In this document: in pieces, positions 1-9,266 of the stretch | Numbering within the stretch: position 1 is the stretch's first letter | How the letters are laid out: each line of letters opens with the position of its first letter | NCBI RefSeq assembly: GCF_030711595.1 | Contig: NZ_JAUJUJ010000014.1 | Span: 1-64,000, forward strand | Direction of reading: 5' to 3' | Length of the DNA: 64,000 bases | From: Stenotrophomonas sp. YIM B06876 | Lineage (GTDB): Bacteria > Pseudomonadota > Gammaproteobacteria > Xanthomonadales > Xanthomonadaceae | Program-made: the position numbers and the translations under genes | Notes under the pieces: model-generated | Told to the model about the DNA's origin: nothing | Seen by the model: the letters and a program-made list of their open reading frames with translations, nothing else | Database searches by the model: none

Positions 1-315
1 GCGCGCCGCGGCCACCGCCGAGCGGCCGCGGTAATAGGGTGCGTCCGGGCGGATCAGCGAGATACCGGTTTCCAGTACCGGCAGCCCGCGATCCAGGCTC
101 TGTGCCGCGCCGCGCGCGGCGCCGCGGCCGGCCTGCTTGCGTTGTGCCAGCCGCTCGACTTCCGCGCGCAGGTAGACCCGGCTGCGCGGATCGGGGCCGG
201 GACGCGAACTCAGCTGCCCGCGGCTGACATAGGCGTACAGCGTGGCGGCGCTGATGCCGAGCAGGGCGCAGGCGTCGCTGGCCGGGATCAGCTCGGGATC
301 AGGACGATCGGACAT
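1..315 (-). CDS. HTH-containing citrate synthase family protein (N-terminal part)
   Basis: Partial gene running off the left edge; the first 105 codons are present. The ATG is at 313-315 on the minus strand. The N-terminus reads as an excisionase/MerR-like winged helix (LIPASDACALLG, then SAATLYAYVSRGQLSS and a RSRVYLRAEVERL segment), followed by the start of a citrate synthase fold (GLPVLETGISLI, then YYRGRSAVA). This two-part design is known in a subgroup of citrate synthase-like proteins that carry a DNA-binding domain. It is transcribed divergently from prpB, which fits a role as a (methyl)citrate synthase-like sensor or isoenzyme for propionate metabolism, but that is inference. The catalytic domain is outside the window, so activity cannot be judged. 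Confidence 0.72.
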   Translation of the reverse strand, partial: MSDRPDPELIPASDACALLGISAATLYAYVSRGQLSSRPGPDPRSRVYLRAEVERLAQRKQAGRGAARGAAQSLDRGLPVLETGISLIRPDAPYYRGRSAVAAAR

Positions 316-430
316 GGCGTATTCAATATGTTGATTTTATGAATCAAGATTGATCAATGATTGCGATAATGACAGATTGGACGCCATTGCGGAACGGCAC
401 CATCGCCTCCGCCACGACAGGAGCCATGTC
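316..430. promoter_or_regulatory. AT-rich divergent control region with two inverted repeats upstream of prpB
   Basis: This short region separates the divergent HTH-citrate synthase and prpB. It is clearly AT-richer than its surroundings. It holds an inverted repeat TTGATT-N5-AATCAA at 331-347 and a perfect palindrome ATTGATCAAT at 349-358, both built on a TTGAT half-site. They are good operator candidates for a regulator of the prp genes. I do not see a convincing -35/-10 pair with standard spacing. Confidence 0.45.
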
Positions 431-1315
431 ATGAGTCTTTCTTCCGCCGGCGCCGCCTTCCGCGCCGCACTGGCCGCCGAATCGCCGCTGCAGGTGATCG
501 GTGCGATCAACGCCAACCACGCGCTGCTGGCCAAGCGCGCCGGTTATCGCGCCATCTATCTGTCCGGTGGCGGTGTTGCCGCCGGTTCGCTGGGCCTGCC
601 GGACCTGGGCATCAACACGATGGAAGACGTGCTGATCGACGTGCGCCGCATCACCGATGTCTGCGACCTGCCGCTGATGGTGGACATCGATACCGGCTTT
701 GGGCCCAGCGCGTTCAACATCGCCCGCACCGTGAAGTCGCTGATCAAGGCCGGTGCGGCCGCCTGCCATATCGAGGACCAGGTGGGCGCCAAGCGTTGCG
801 GCCATCGTCCCGGCAAGGAAATCGTGTCGCAGGGCGAGATGGTGGACCGGGTCAAGGCGGCCGCCGATGCCCGAACCGATCCGGACTTCTTCCTGATCGC
901 CCGCACCGACGCCATCCAGATGGAAGGCGTGGACGCGGCCATCGAGCGCGCGCTGGCCTGTGTGGAGGCTGGTGCCGACGGCATCTTCGCCGAGGCCGCC
1001 TACGATCTGGACACCTACAAGCGCTTTGCCGATGCGGTGAAGGTGCCGCTGCTGGCCAACATCACCGAATTCGGCGCCACGCCGCTGTTCAGCCGTGACG
1101 AACTGGCCTCGGCCGGCGTGGCGATGCAGCTGTTCCCGCTGTCGGCGTTCCGCGCGGCCAACAAGGCGGCCGAGAACGTGTACGAAGCCATCCGTCGCGA
1201 CGGCCACCAGCGTAACGTGGTCGATACCATGCAGACCCGCGAGGAGCTGTACGACCGCATCGGCTACCACGAGTTCGAGCGCAGTCTGGACAGGACGTTC
1301 GCTGCGAAGAAGTGA
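431..1315 (+). CDS. prpB: 2-methylisocitrate lyase
   Basis: Cleaves 2-methylisocitrate to pyruvate and succinate, the last step of the methylcitrate cycle; cytoplasmic. The protein is 294 residues, normal for PrpB. It shows the isocitrate lyase/PEP mutase superfamily features: a [16 protein letters not shown] stretch near the N-terminus, VDIDTGFG for metal binding, and the KRCGH active-site loop (KKCGH in most relatives) around residue 121. The ATG at 431 was chosen because family members start just before the [11 protein letters not shown] segment; upstream in-frame codons back to 350 lack family similarity. It leads the prp operon. The last four codons and the stop lie inside the first unit of a 158-bp tandem repeat. 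Confidence 0.95.
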   Translation: MSLSSAGAAFRAALAAESPLQVIGAINANHALLAKRAGYRAIYLSGGGVAAGSLGLPDLGINTMEDVLIDVRRITDVCDLPLMVDIDTGFGPSAFNIARTVKSLIKAGAAACHIEDQVGAKRCGHRPGKEIVSQGEMVDRVKAAADARTDPDFFLIARTDAIQMEGVDAAIERALACVEAGADGIFAEAAYDLDTYKRFADAVKVPLLANITEFGATPLFSRDELASAGVAMQLFPLSAFRAANKAAENVYEAIRRDGHQRNVVDTMQTREELYDRIGYHEFERSLDRTFAAKK

Positions 1316-1774
1316 TTGCAACTGCCTTCTCCCGACGGGTGACAAAAACGGCATGGATGCCGTTTTGCACGGCGCAAGCCGCCCGACGGATGAGCGCCAG
1401 GGACGGCGCGGAGGAAGGTGGCGCGTAGCGCCGGCTGAGGGGGCGCCCACCTTCATCCGCTGCGACGAAGTGATTGCAACTCCCTTCTCCCGCCGGGTGA
1501 CAAACACGGCATGGATGCCGTTTTGCACGGCGCCAGCCGCCCGAAGGGTGAGCGCCAGGGACGGCGCGAATGAAGGTGGCGCGTAGCGCCGGATGAGGGG
1601 GCGCCCACCTTCATCCGCTGCGAAGAAGTGATTGCAACTCCCTTCTCCCGCCGGGTGACAAAAACGGCATGGATGCCGTTTTGCACGGCGCAAGCCGCCC
1701 GAAGGGTGAGCGCCAGGGACGGCGCGAATGAAGGTGGCGCGTAGCGCCGGATGAGGGTGCGTCCGCCTTCATCG
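1301..1774. repeat. Tandem triplication of a 158-bp unit overlapping the prpB 3' end
   Basis: Three head-to-tail copies begin at 1301, 1459 and 1617, each exactly 158 bases after the last; the third fades at about 1774. Each copy opens with GCTGCGAMGAAGTGATTGCA, so the duplicated unit includes the last four prpB codons and its stop. Inside each unit is a hairpin (AAAACGGCAT-GG-ATGCCGTTTT) and the inverse of the GCGCCACCTTC repeat core seen elsewhere in this window. No gene is evident between prpB and prpC. Confidence 0.92.
1345..1366 (+). terminator. Hairpin after prpB, repeated in each 158-bp unit
   Basis: A perfect 10-bp stem with a two-base loop (AAAACGGCAT-GG-ATGCCGTTTT) lies 30 bases after the prpB stop. 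Equivalent hairpins recur 158 and 316 bases downstream. The T-run is only four bases, so termination would be partial or the structure may act as an mRNA-stabilising element within the operon. Confidence 0.4.
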
Positions 1775-1794
1775 AGAGGCCACACCCTCCCCAC

Positions 1795-1819
1795 CCCCTC
1801 TCCCATAAAGGGAGAGGGG
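1795..1819 (+). repeat. CCCCTCTCCC hairpin upstream of prpC
   Basis: A 10-bp perfect stem (CCCCTCTCCC/GGGAGAGGGG) with an ATAAA loop lies 34 bases before the prpC start. It belongs to the dispersed CTCTCCC hairpin family found between genes throughout the window, for instance at 3027, 29850 and 45046. Confidence 0.7.
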
Positions 1820-1853
1820 CTTCAAAATCCCGCACCTGATCGAGGTTCACACC

Positions 1854-3011
1854 ATGTCCGAATCCACCGCCGCACCGGCATTCAAGCCGAAGAAATCCGT
1901 CGCCCTGTCCGGCACCGCCGCCGGCAACACCGCGCTGTGCACCGTCGGCCGCAGCGGCAACGACCTGCACTACCGCGGTTACGACATCCTCGATCTGGCC
2001 GGCACCAGCGAGTTCGAGGAAATCGCCCACCTGCTGGTGCACGGCAAGCTGCCGAACAAGGCCGAACTGCGCGCCTACAAGGCCAGGCTGAAATCGCTGC
2101 GCGGCATCCCGGCCGCGGTCAAGGCCGCGCTGGAAGAACTGCCGCCGTCCGCCCACCCGATGGACGTGATGCGCACCGGCGTCTCGGTGCTGGGTTGCGT
2201 ATCGCCGGAGAAGGACGACCACAACCATCCGGGCGCACGCGACATCGCCGACAAGCTGATGGCCAACCTCGGCTCGATGCTGCTGTACTGGTACCACTGG
2301 AGCCACAACGGCCGCGTCATCGACGTGGAGACCGACGATGATTCGATCGGCGGCCATTTCCTGCACCTGCTGCACGGCGAGCCGCCGCGCGAGTCGTGGG
2401 TCAAGGCGATGCACACCTCGCTGATCCTGTATGCCGAGCACGAGTTCAACGCCTCGACCTTCGCCTGCCGCGTCATCGCCGGCACCGGCAGCGACATGTA
2501 CAGCGCCATCACCGGCGGCATCGGCGCGCTGCGCGGGCCCAAGCACGGCGGCGCCAACGAAGTCGCGTTCGAAGTGCAGAAGCGCTACGACAATCCGGAC
2601 GAGGCCGAGGCCGACATCAAGGCACGGGTGGAGCGCAAGGAAGTGGTGATCGGTTTCGGCCACCCGGTCTACACCGTGTCCGATCCGCGCAACAAGGTGA
2701 TCAAGGAGGTCGCGCGCGAGCTGTCGGCCGAGCAGGAAAGCATGAAGATGTACGACATCGCCGAGCGCCTGGAAACGGTGATGTGGGACATCAAGAAAAT
2801 GTTCCCGAACCTGGACTGGTTCAGCGCGGTCAGCTACCACATGATGGGCGTGCCGACGGCGATGTTCACCCCGCTGTTCGTGATCGCCCGTACCGCCGGC
2901 TGGAGCGCGCACATCATCGAGCAGCGCATCGACGGCAAGATCATCCGCCCCAGCGCCAACTACACCGGCCCGGAAGACCAGGCCTTCGTGCCGCTGGACA
3001 AGCGCGCTTGA
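1854..3011 (+). CDS. prpC: 2-methylcitrate synthase
   Basis: Condenses propionyl-CoA with oxaloacetate to give 2-methylcitrate, the entry reaction of the methylcitrate cycle. The protein is 385 residues, typical of PrpC and shorter than Gram-negative GltA. Citrate synthase landmarks are visible: [12 protein letters not shown] near residue 37, [20 protein letters not shown] around 200, [13 protein letters not shown] containing the catalytic His, [13 protein letters not shown] with the second active-site His, and the substrate-binding Arg near the C-terminus ([13 protein letters not shown]). The ATG at 1854 follows the CTCTCCC hairpin. It sits 538 bases after prpB because of the tandem repeats, but orientation and order fit one transcription unit. 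Confidence 0.95.
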   Translation: MSESTAAPAFKPKKSVALSGTAAGNTALCTVGRSGNDLHYRGYDILDLAGTSEFEEIAHLLVHGKLPNKAELRAYKARLKSLRGIPAAVKAALEELPPSAHPMDVMRTGVSVLGCVSPEKDDHNHPGARDIADKLMANLGSMLLYWYHWSHNGRVIDVETDDDSIGGHFLHLLHGEPPRESWVKAMHTSLILYAEHEFNASTFACRVIAGTGSDMYSAITGGIGALRGPKHGGANEVAFEVQKRYDNPDEAEADIKARVERKEVVIGFGHPVYTVSDPRNKVIKEVARELSAEQESMKMYDIAERLETVMWDIKKMFPNLDWFSAVSYHMMGVPTAMFTPLFVIARTAGWSAHIIEQRIDGKIIRPSANYTGPEDQAFVPLDKRA

Positions 3012-3280
3012 TGCGCGCTGCCTGAGCCCCTCTCCCCGCGGGGTGAGAGGGGCAGTTTGCGAACCACCGGTTCGCTGTCCCTCGAACGCCCTTGCGCCAG
3101 CGCAAGGGCTGGGGCGCGAAGCAAGGGTTGGGGTGAGGGGCGGGGCGAAGCCCCCTCGATGTTCGATTGCACGAGGCTCCGCTCGCACCCTCATCCGGCA
3201 CCTCGCGCCACCTTCTCCCGAAGGGAGAAGGAAAAGCAGGTCCCCGCTCCGTTTCCAACTCCCAGTTTTCCGAGCCAGCC
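3012..3280. repeat. Cluster of hairpin repeats between prpC and acnD
   Basis: This 269-base gap holds no gene but at least three repeat structures. A CCCCTCTC...GAGAGGGG hairpin is at 3027-3052. A perfect CCCTTGCGC-CA-GCGCAAGGG hairpin is at 3089-3108. At 3188-3231 there is a copy of the element CCCTCATCCGGC...CGCGCCACCTTCTCCC...GGGAGAAGG that recurs at about 29980, 45046 and inside gcvP. They could modulate read-through from prpC to acnD. Confidence 0.75.
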
Positions 3281-5893
3281 ATGAACACCGATTACCGCAA
3301 GAACCTTCCCGGCACCGCGCTGGACTATTTCGATGCCCGCGCCGCGGTCGATGCGATCGCGCCGGGCGCGTATGACACGTTGCCCTACACCTCGCGGGTA
3401 CTGGCGGAGAACCTGGTGCGCCGCTGCAACCCCGCCACGCTCGTCGACTCGCTCAAGCAGCTGATCGAGCGCAAGCGCGATCTCGATTTCCCGTGGTTCC
3501 CGGCGCGCGTGGTGTGCCACGACATCCTCGGCCAGACCGCGCTGGTGGATCTGGCCGGTCTGCGCGATGCGATCGCCGACAAGGGCGGTGATCCGGCAAA
3601 AGTGAACCCGGTGGTGCCGACCCAGCTGATCGTCGATCACTCGCTGGCGGTGGAATGCGGCGGTTTCGATCCGGATGCGTTCGCCAAGAACCGCGCCATC
3701 GAGGACCGTCGCAACGAGGACCGCTTCCACTTCATCGACTGGACCAGCAAGGCGTTCAAGAACGTCGATGTGATTCCGCCGGGCAACGGCATCATGCACC
3801 AGATCAATCTGGAGAAAATGTCGCCGGTGGTGCAGGTGCGTGACGGCGTGGCGTTCCCGGATACCTGCGTCGGCACCGACAGCCACACCCCGCACGTGGA
3901 CGCGCTGGGCGTGATCGCCATCGGCGTGGGTGGGCTGGAAGCGGAGAGCGTGATGCTCGGCCGCGCCTCGTGGATGCGTCTGCCCGACATCATCGGCGTG
4001 GAACTGACCGGCCGCCCGCAGCCGGGCATCACCGCCACCGACGTGGTGCTGGCGCTGACCGAATTCCTGCGCAGGGAAAAAGTGGTCGGCGCCTGGCTGG
4101 AATTCTTCGGCGAAGGTGCCGCGGCGCTGACGCTGGGCGATCGCGCCACCATCTCCAACATGACCCCGGAGTTCGGCGCCACCGCGGCGATGTTCTCCAT
4201 CGACCAGCAGACCATCGACTACCTGCGCCTGACCGGGCGCGAGGACGCGCAGGTGCAACTGGTGGAAACCTATGCCAGGGCGGCGGGCCTGTGGGCCGAT
4301 TCGCTGGCCAAGGTGCAGTACGAACGCGTGCTCACCTTCGACCTGTCCAGTGTGGTGCGCAACATGGCCGGCCCCAGCAATCCGCACCGGCGCCTGCCGG
4401 TGACCGACCTGGCCGAGCGCGGCATCGCCGACGAAGCCAAGCTGGAAGCCGGCAAGGACGAAGAGGCACGCGGGCTGCTGCCCGATGGCGCGGTGATCAT
4501 CGCCGCCATCACCAGCTGCACCAACACCTCCAATCCGCGCAACGTGATCGCCGCCGGCCTGCTGGCGCGCAACGCCAACCGCCTCGGGCTGGTGCGCAAG
4601 TCGTGGGTGAAGTCGTCGCTGGCGCCCGGTTCCAAGGCGGTGCAGCTGTATCTGGAAGAAGCCGGGCTGCTGCCGGAGTTGGAGCAACTGGGGTTCGGCA
4701 TCGTCGGCTTCGCCTGCACCACATGCAACGGCATGTCCGGTGCGCTCGATCCGGTGATCCAGCAGGAGATCATCGACCGCGACCTGTATGCCACCGCGGT
4801 GCTGTCGGGCAACCGCAATTTCGACGGCCGCATCCATCCCTACGCCAAGCAGGCGTTCCTGGCCTCGCCGCCGCTGGTGATCGCCTATGCCATCGCCGGC
4901 ACCATCCGCTTCGACATCGAAAAGGACGTGCTGGGCGTGGTCGATGGCCGCGAAATCCGCCTGAAGGATCTGTGGCCCAGCGATGCCGAGATCGACGCGG
5001 TGGTCGCCGCCTCGGTCAAGCCGGAACAGTTCCGCAGCGTCTACAACCCGATGTTCAACGTGCGCGTGGAACACGATGCGCCGGTCAGCCCGCTCTACGA
5101 CTGGCGCCCGCAAAGCACCTACATCCGCCGTCCGCCGTACTGGGAAGGCGCGCTGGCCGGCGAGCGCACGCTACGTGGCATGCGTCCGCTGGCGGTGCTG
5201 CCGGACAACATCACCACTGACCACCTGTCGCCGTCCAACGCGATCATGGCCAACAGCGCCGCCGGCGAATACCTGGCCAAGATGGGCGTGCCGGAAGAGG
5301 ACTTCAATTCCTACGCTACCCATCGTGGCGACCACCTCACCGCGCAGCGCGCCACTTTCGCCAACCCGAAGCTGTTCAACGAGATGGTGCGCAACGAGGA
5401 CGGCTCGGTGAAACAGGGCTCGCTGGCGCGGGTGGAGCCGGAAGGCCAGGTGATGCGCATGTGGGAGGCGATCGAGACCTACATGCAGCGCAAGCAGCCG
5501 CTGATCATCATTGCCGGCGCCGATTACGGCCAGGGCAGCTCGCGCGACTGGGCGGCCAAGGGCGTGCGCCTGGCCGGGGTCGAAGCCATTGCCGCCGAAG
5601 GTTTCGAGCGCATCCACCGCACCAACCTGATCGGCATGGGCGTGCTGCCGCTGGAGTTCAAGCCGGGTGTCACCCGCAGGACGCTGGGCATCGACGGCAC
5701 CGAGACCTTCGATGTGATCGGCGCACGCACCCCGGGCGCGGAGCTGACGCTGGTGATCCAGCGCCGCGACGGCACCACCGTGCAGGTGCCGGTGACCTGC
5801 CGGCTGGACAGCGACGAGGAAGTGGCGATCTACGAAGCCGGCGGCGTGCTGCAGCGCTTTGCCCAGGATTTCCTGGAGGGCAGCGTCGCCTGA
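3281..5893 (+). CDS. acnD: 2-methylcitrate dehydratase, Fe/S-dependent (AcnD)
   Basis: Aconitase-family enzyme that dehydrates 2-methylcitrate; together with PrpF it replaces or supplements PrpD. It is 870 residues, as expected of AcnD. The three iron-sulfur cysteines are in SCTNTSNPRN (about residue 408) and CTTCNGMSG (about 478-481). VGTDSHTPHVDALG and YGQGSSRDWAAKG are the usual aconitase substrate-binding segments, the latter in the C-terminal swivel domain. The ATG at 3281 (MNTDYRKNLPG) is the family start; the open frame continues upstream only through repeat DNA. In related bacteria prpF follows directly, but here the restriction island starts about 200 bases after the stop. Confidence 0.95.
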   Translation: MNTDYRKNLPGTALDYFDARAAVDAIAPGAYDTLPYTSRVLAENLVRRCNPATLVDSLKQLIERKRDLDFPWFPARVVCHDILGQTALVDLAGLRDAIADKGGDPAKVNPVVPTQLIVDHSLAVECGGFDPDAFAKNRAIEDRRNEDRFHFIDWTSKAFKNVDVIPPGNGIMHQINLEKMSPVVQVRDGVAFPDTCVGTDSHTPHVDALGVIAIGVGGLEAESVMLGRASWMRLPDIIGVELTGRPQPGITATDVVLALTEFLRREKVVGAWLEFFGEGAAALTLGDRATISNMTPEFGATAAMFSIDQQTIDYLRLTGREDAQVQLVETYARAAGLWADSLAKVQYERVLTFDLSSVVRNMAGPSNPHRRLPVTDLAERGIADEAKLEAGKDEEARGLLPDGAVIIAAITSCTNTSNPRNVIAAGLLARNANRLGLVRKSWVKSSLAPGSKAVQLYLEEAGLLPELEQLGFGIVGFACTTCNGMSGALDPVIQQEIIDRDLYATAVLSGNRNFDGRIHPYAKQAFLASPPLVIAYAIAGTIRFDIEKDVLGVVDGREIRLKDLWPSDAEIDAVVAASVKPEQFRSVYNPMFNVRVEHDAPVSPLYDWRPQSTYIRRPPYWEGALAGERTLRGMRPLAVLPDNITTDHLSPSNAIMANSAAGEYLAKMGVPEEDFNSYATHRGDHLTAQRATFANPKLFNEMVRNEDGSVKQGSLARVEPEGQVMRMWEAIETYMQRKQPLIIIAGADYGQGSSRDWAAKGVRLAGVEAIAAEGFERIHRTNLIGMGVLPLEFKPGVTRRTLGIDGTETFDVIGARTPGAELTLVIQRRDGTTVQVPVTCRLDSDEEVAIYEAGGVLQRFAQDFLEGSVA

Positions 5894-5899
5894 CGCCTT

Positions 5900-5975
5900 T
5901 TCGCAGGAGCGCACTTCGTGCGCGATGAGGCCTCCCGGTAGAGCCCATCACGCACGAAGTGCGCTCCTGCGCGAA
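5900..5975. repeat. Long inverted repeat (REP-like) after acnD
   Basis: Two near-perfect arms, CGCAGGAGCGCACTTCGTGCG and its reverse complement, face each other across about 28 bases. A GCAGGAGCGCACTTCGTGCGCGA core is a common intergenic repeat in Xanthomonadaceae. It probably terminates acnD transcription and marks the left border of the hsd island. Confidence 0.8.
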
Positions 5976-6101
5976 TGGAGGCGAAAGGAAACATGCCCTG
6001 CATACCCTCAAGCTCTGGGGCGGTACGTTCAACAACCGGTGATCTATAGTCTGGGTCCGGATGCGGCAATGGCGGCAATCCAGCATGGACGGGGGAGCTG
6101 T

Positions 6102-9100
6102 GTGAGTGCATTCAACGAAGATTCGCGGGTCAAGATTCCGGCGCTGCTGCACCTCGCGCGGCTGGGATACGACTACCTCTCCCTGAAGCAGGCACGCTGG
6201 GATACGCGCAGCAACATCTTTCCTGACATCTTTGGAGCCGCCGTGCTGCGGCTCAATCCCGAACTGGGTCGTGATGACATTCCAGCGCTGCTCGACGCGA
6301 TCCATCTCGACCTGCAGAACGAAGACCTCGGCAAGGCCTTCCATCAGCGCCTGGTCGCGCGCGCCGGCGTGCGCCTGATCGACTTCGACAATCTGGACAA
6401 CAACCATTTCCAGGTTGTCACCGAGCTGCCGTTCGAGAACGGCGAAGACAGCTTCCGCCCCGACATCACCCTGCTGGTCAACGGCCTGCCGTTGGCCATC
6501 ATCGAAGTGAAGAAGCGCATGAACTCTGGCGGCGTGCTCGAAGAGCGCAAGCGCATGGATCGGCGTCATGCCAACCGCAAGTTCCGGCATTTTTTCAACC
6601 TGATCCAGCTGCAGGTGTTCTCCAACAACATGGAGTATGACGAGGCGGCCATCGATCCGGTGCAGGGTGCGTTCTACGCCGCTTCCACCTACGGCGAGGC
6701 GCATTTCAACTACTTCCGCGAGGAGCGCGCCGCCGAACTGGCCGCTGCCGTCGGGCCGCTGCTCGGGGAAACCGAAGACGCGATCCTCGTCGATACCAAT
6801 CTGGTCAGTATCACCGGTACGCCCGAGTTCGAGCGCAACAAGGCGCCGGATACGCCGACCCACCGCCTGCTCACCTCACTGTTCAGCCGTCGCCGTCTTG
6901 CCTTCATCCTGCAATACGCCTTCGCGTGGTTGGACGAGGAGGACGGCATCCAGAAGCACGTGATGCGCTACCCGCAGCTGTTCGCGACGTTGGCCATTGC
7001 CGACCGCCTCGCTGCCGGTGTGCGCAAGGGCATCGTCTGGCACACGCAGGGCAGCGGCAAGACCGCATTGGCGTACTACAACGTGCGATTCCTCACCGAC
7101 TGGTTCCAGCAACAGGGGCAAGTGCCGCGCTTCTACTTCATCGTCGACCGGCTCGATCTGCTCCGTCAGGCGCGAGACGAATTCCGCCTGCGCGGGCTCA
7201 CTGTGCATGTTATCGACAGCCGCGATGCGTTCGCACGCGACATCAAGCAGAGCGTGGCCGCCCGCAATGACCGTGGTGCGGCTGAAATCACCGTGGTCAA
7301 TATCCAGAAATTCAAGGACGACCCGGATGTCGCCGCCGTGCAGGACTACAACCTTGCCGTGCAGCGCGTGTACTTCCTTGATGAAGTGCATCGCAGCTAC
7401 AACCCCAAAGGCAGTTTCCTTGCCAACCTGGAACAGTCCGATCGCAACGCCATCAAGATCGGCCTCACCGGCACTCCGCTGATTGGCGAGGCGCTGCAAT
7501 CCAAGGCGTTGTTCGGCGATTACATCCACAAGTACTACTACAACGCCTCCATCGCCGACGGCTACACGCTGAGGTTGATCCGCGAGCAGATATCCGCCCG
7601 CTACGCCATGCAGCTGAAACAGACGCTGGCCGAAATCGAGGTGCGCCAGGGCGGTATCGAGCGCAAGGCGCTGTATGCCCACCCGCGCTTTGTCAGCGCG
7701 ATGCTGGACTACATCCTCGACGACTTCGCGCAGTCCCGCGTCGCCTTCGGCGACGACAGCATCGGTGGCATGGTGGTCTGCGACAGCGCCGAGCAGGCGC
7801 GTGCGTTGCATCACGATTTCCAGCGACGCATGGCGCTTGTAGCGGCGCGCACAGTTCAGCCCGCCAACGATGCCGATTACCGGGAATCCCGCGTCGCCGA
7901 GCAAACTCCACGCTACGGCGCAGCCCCGCTCAGTGCCGCGCTGATCCTGCACGACGAGGGCGACAAGGCCTCCCGTGAAGCGGAGATCAAGGCCTACAAG
8001 AAGGGCCGCGTCGATTTCCTGTTCGTCTACAACATGCTGCTCACCGGCTTTGATGCGCCACGGCTGAAGAAGCTCTATTTCGGCCGGGTGATCCGCGAGC
8101 ACAACCTGTTGCAGGCGCTCACCCGTGTCAACCGTCGCTACCGGGCGTTCCGCTTCGGCTATGTGGTGGACTTCGCCGATATCCAGAGCGAATTCGACAA
8201 GGTCAATCGCGAGTATTACGACGAACTTGCCGCCGAGCTGGGCGATGAAATCGAGCACTACAGCCAGCTGTTCATGAGCGCCGAGGATATCCGCACCAGT
8301 CTCGATGCCATCGGTGAAGCGCTGTTTGAATACGCGCTGGATGATGCCGAACTGTTCTCGCAGCAGATCGGCCAGGTCACCGACCGCGACACTCTGCGCG
8401 CCATCGTCAAGGCGTTGACCACCGCGCGCGAACTGCACAACCTGATCCGGCTCGGCGGTCATGAGGAGCTCGCCGGTCTGCTCGACTTCAGCAAACTGCG
8501 GCAGTTGCACAACGAAGCCCGGAACGCGCTGGCCGCGCTCAACCTCAAGCACCGGCTGGAGCACGCGCAGGACACCTCCGGCCTGCTCAACCAGGCGCTG
8601 GAAGACATCGTCTTCAAGTTTGAAAAGGTCGGCGAAGCCGAGCTGAAGCTGGCCGATGAGCTGAAGGACAGCCTGCGCCGTACCCGCGAAACCCTGGCCG
8701 CCACCCACGATCCGCGCGATCCGGAGTGGGTCGGTCTGAAAGAAGAACTGGAGCGCCTGTTCAAGGCCAGAAAACTCAGTGAAGTGACCCAGGCTGAAAT
8801 GCAGGCCAACATCGGCGCACTGCGCGAGCTTGAACTACGCGCCCGCGCACTCAACCAGGTCAATGCCAACCTCGCCGCCCGTTACGGCGGCGACACCAAG
8901 CTGATGCGTGTGCACAAGCGCCTGCTGGAGTCGCGCCGGGTGGGCGACAGCCAGAACCGCCTGCATGCCGCGCTGAACGCGGTGAAGCAGGCCGCCGACC
9001 ACGCGGTGCTGGGCAACCGTGAACTGCTCGGTACGCCGGATTACTTCGAAAAACAGCTCATGCCCATCGTGGTGCGCGCGTTCACTGCGCAACCGCCCGC

Positions 9101-9188
9101 CCCGGATGCCGACACCTGCCGGCTGATTCACCAGTTGCTCGCCCGCGAATACCTGGACGAATCGCAAGGCCGTCTGTCCTTCCTGTGA
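6102..9188 (+). CDS. hsdR: Type I restriction enzyme, R subunit
   Basis: ATP-driven translocase and nuclease subunit of a type I restriction-modification complex. I use the GTG at 6102 (VSAFNEDSRVKIP) because GGGGGAG lies about five bases upstream and the family begins with this motif; 1028 residues result. Visible features are the PD-(D/E)xK-type nuclease core RPDITLLVNGLPLAIIEVKK at about 118-138, helicase Walker A HTQGSGKTA near 313, a DEVH box in FLDEVHRSYN near 426, GLTGTPL, and a C-terminal helicase half with TGFDAPRLKKLYFGR and QALTRVNR. A helical C-terminus probably docks to HsdM/HsdS. It is the first gene of the island. All catalytic motifs look intact. Confidence 0.95.
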   Translation: MSAFNEDSRVKIPALLHLARLGYDYLSLKQARWDTRSNIFPDIFGAAVLRLNPELGRDDIPALLDAIHLDLQNEDLGKAFHQRLVARAGVRLIDFDNLDNNHFQVVTELPFENGEDSFRPDITLLVNGLPLAIIEVKKRMNSGGVLEERKRMDRRHANRKFRHFFNLIQLQVFSNNMEYDEAAIDPVQGAFYAASTYGEAHFNYFREERAAELAAAVGPLLGETEDAILVDTNLVSITGTPEFERNKAPDTPTHRLLTSLFSRRRLAFILQYAFAWLDEEDGIQKHVMRYPQLFATLAIADRLAAGVRKGIVWHTQGSGKTALAYYNVRFLTDWFQQQGQVPRFYFIVDRLDLLRQARDEFRLRGLTVHVIDSRDAFARDIKQSVAARNDRGAAEITVVNIQKFKDDPDVAAVQDYNLAVQRVYFLDEVHRSYNPKGSFLANLEQSDRNAIKIGLTGTPLIGEALQSKALFGDYIHKYYYNASIADGYTLRLIREQISARYAMQLKQTLAEIEVRQGGIERKALYAHPRFVSAMLDYILDDFAQSRVAFGDDSIGGMVVCDSAEQARALHHDFQRRMALVAARTVQPANDADYRESRVAEQTPRYGAAPLSAALILHDEGDKASREAEIKAYKKGRVDFLFVYNMLLTGFDAPRLKKLYFGRVIREHNLLQALTRVNRRYRAFRFGYVVDFADIQSEFDKVNREYYDELAAELGDEIEHYSQLFMSAEDIRTSLDAIGEALFEYALDDAELFSQQIGQVTDRDTLRAIVKALTTARELHNLIRLGGHEELAGLLDFSKLRQLHNEARNALAALNLKHRLEHAQDTSGLLNQALEDIVFKFEKVGEAELKLADELKDSLRRTRETLAATHDPRDPEWVGLKEELERLFKARKLSEVTQAEMQANIGALRELELRARALNQVNANLAARYGGDTKLMRVHKRLLESRRVGDSQNRLHAALNAVKQAADHAVLGNRELLGTPDYFEKQLMPIVVRAFTAQPPAPDADTCRLIHQLLAREYLDESQGRLSFL

Positions 9189-9227
9189 TGCCGGAAGGAT
9201 TTTCTGACCGGGTATTCCGCGCCATGC

Positions 9228-9245
9228 TAGAGTTTGCATCGCAAA
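9228..9245 (+). promoter_or_regulatory. Possible promoter/operator for the embedded toxin-antitoxin pair
   Basis: A TAGAGT -10-like hexamer (9228-9233) overlaps an inverted repeat TTTGC-ATC-GCAAA (9233-9245) just before the antitoxin ATG at 9267. Autoregulated toxin-antitoxin promoters commonly look like this. No good -35 box is visible, so this is tentative. Confidence 0.35.
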
Positions 9246-9266
9246 CGCAATGCACGAGGTTCCGCC

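Noticed and set aside
344-1693. Minus-strand frame of about 449 codons across prpB and the 158-bp repeats
   Set aside because: Its start lies in the tandem repeats and it runs antisense to prpB. No protein family is recognisable.
6001-6101. An upstream start for hsdR, such as the ATG at 6087 or the open frame back to 5859
   Set aside because: These would place the start in the REP-like repeat or without a ribosome site. The GTG at 6102 has GGGGGAG at correct spacing and the expected first residues.
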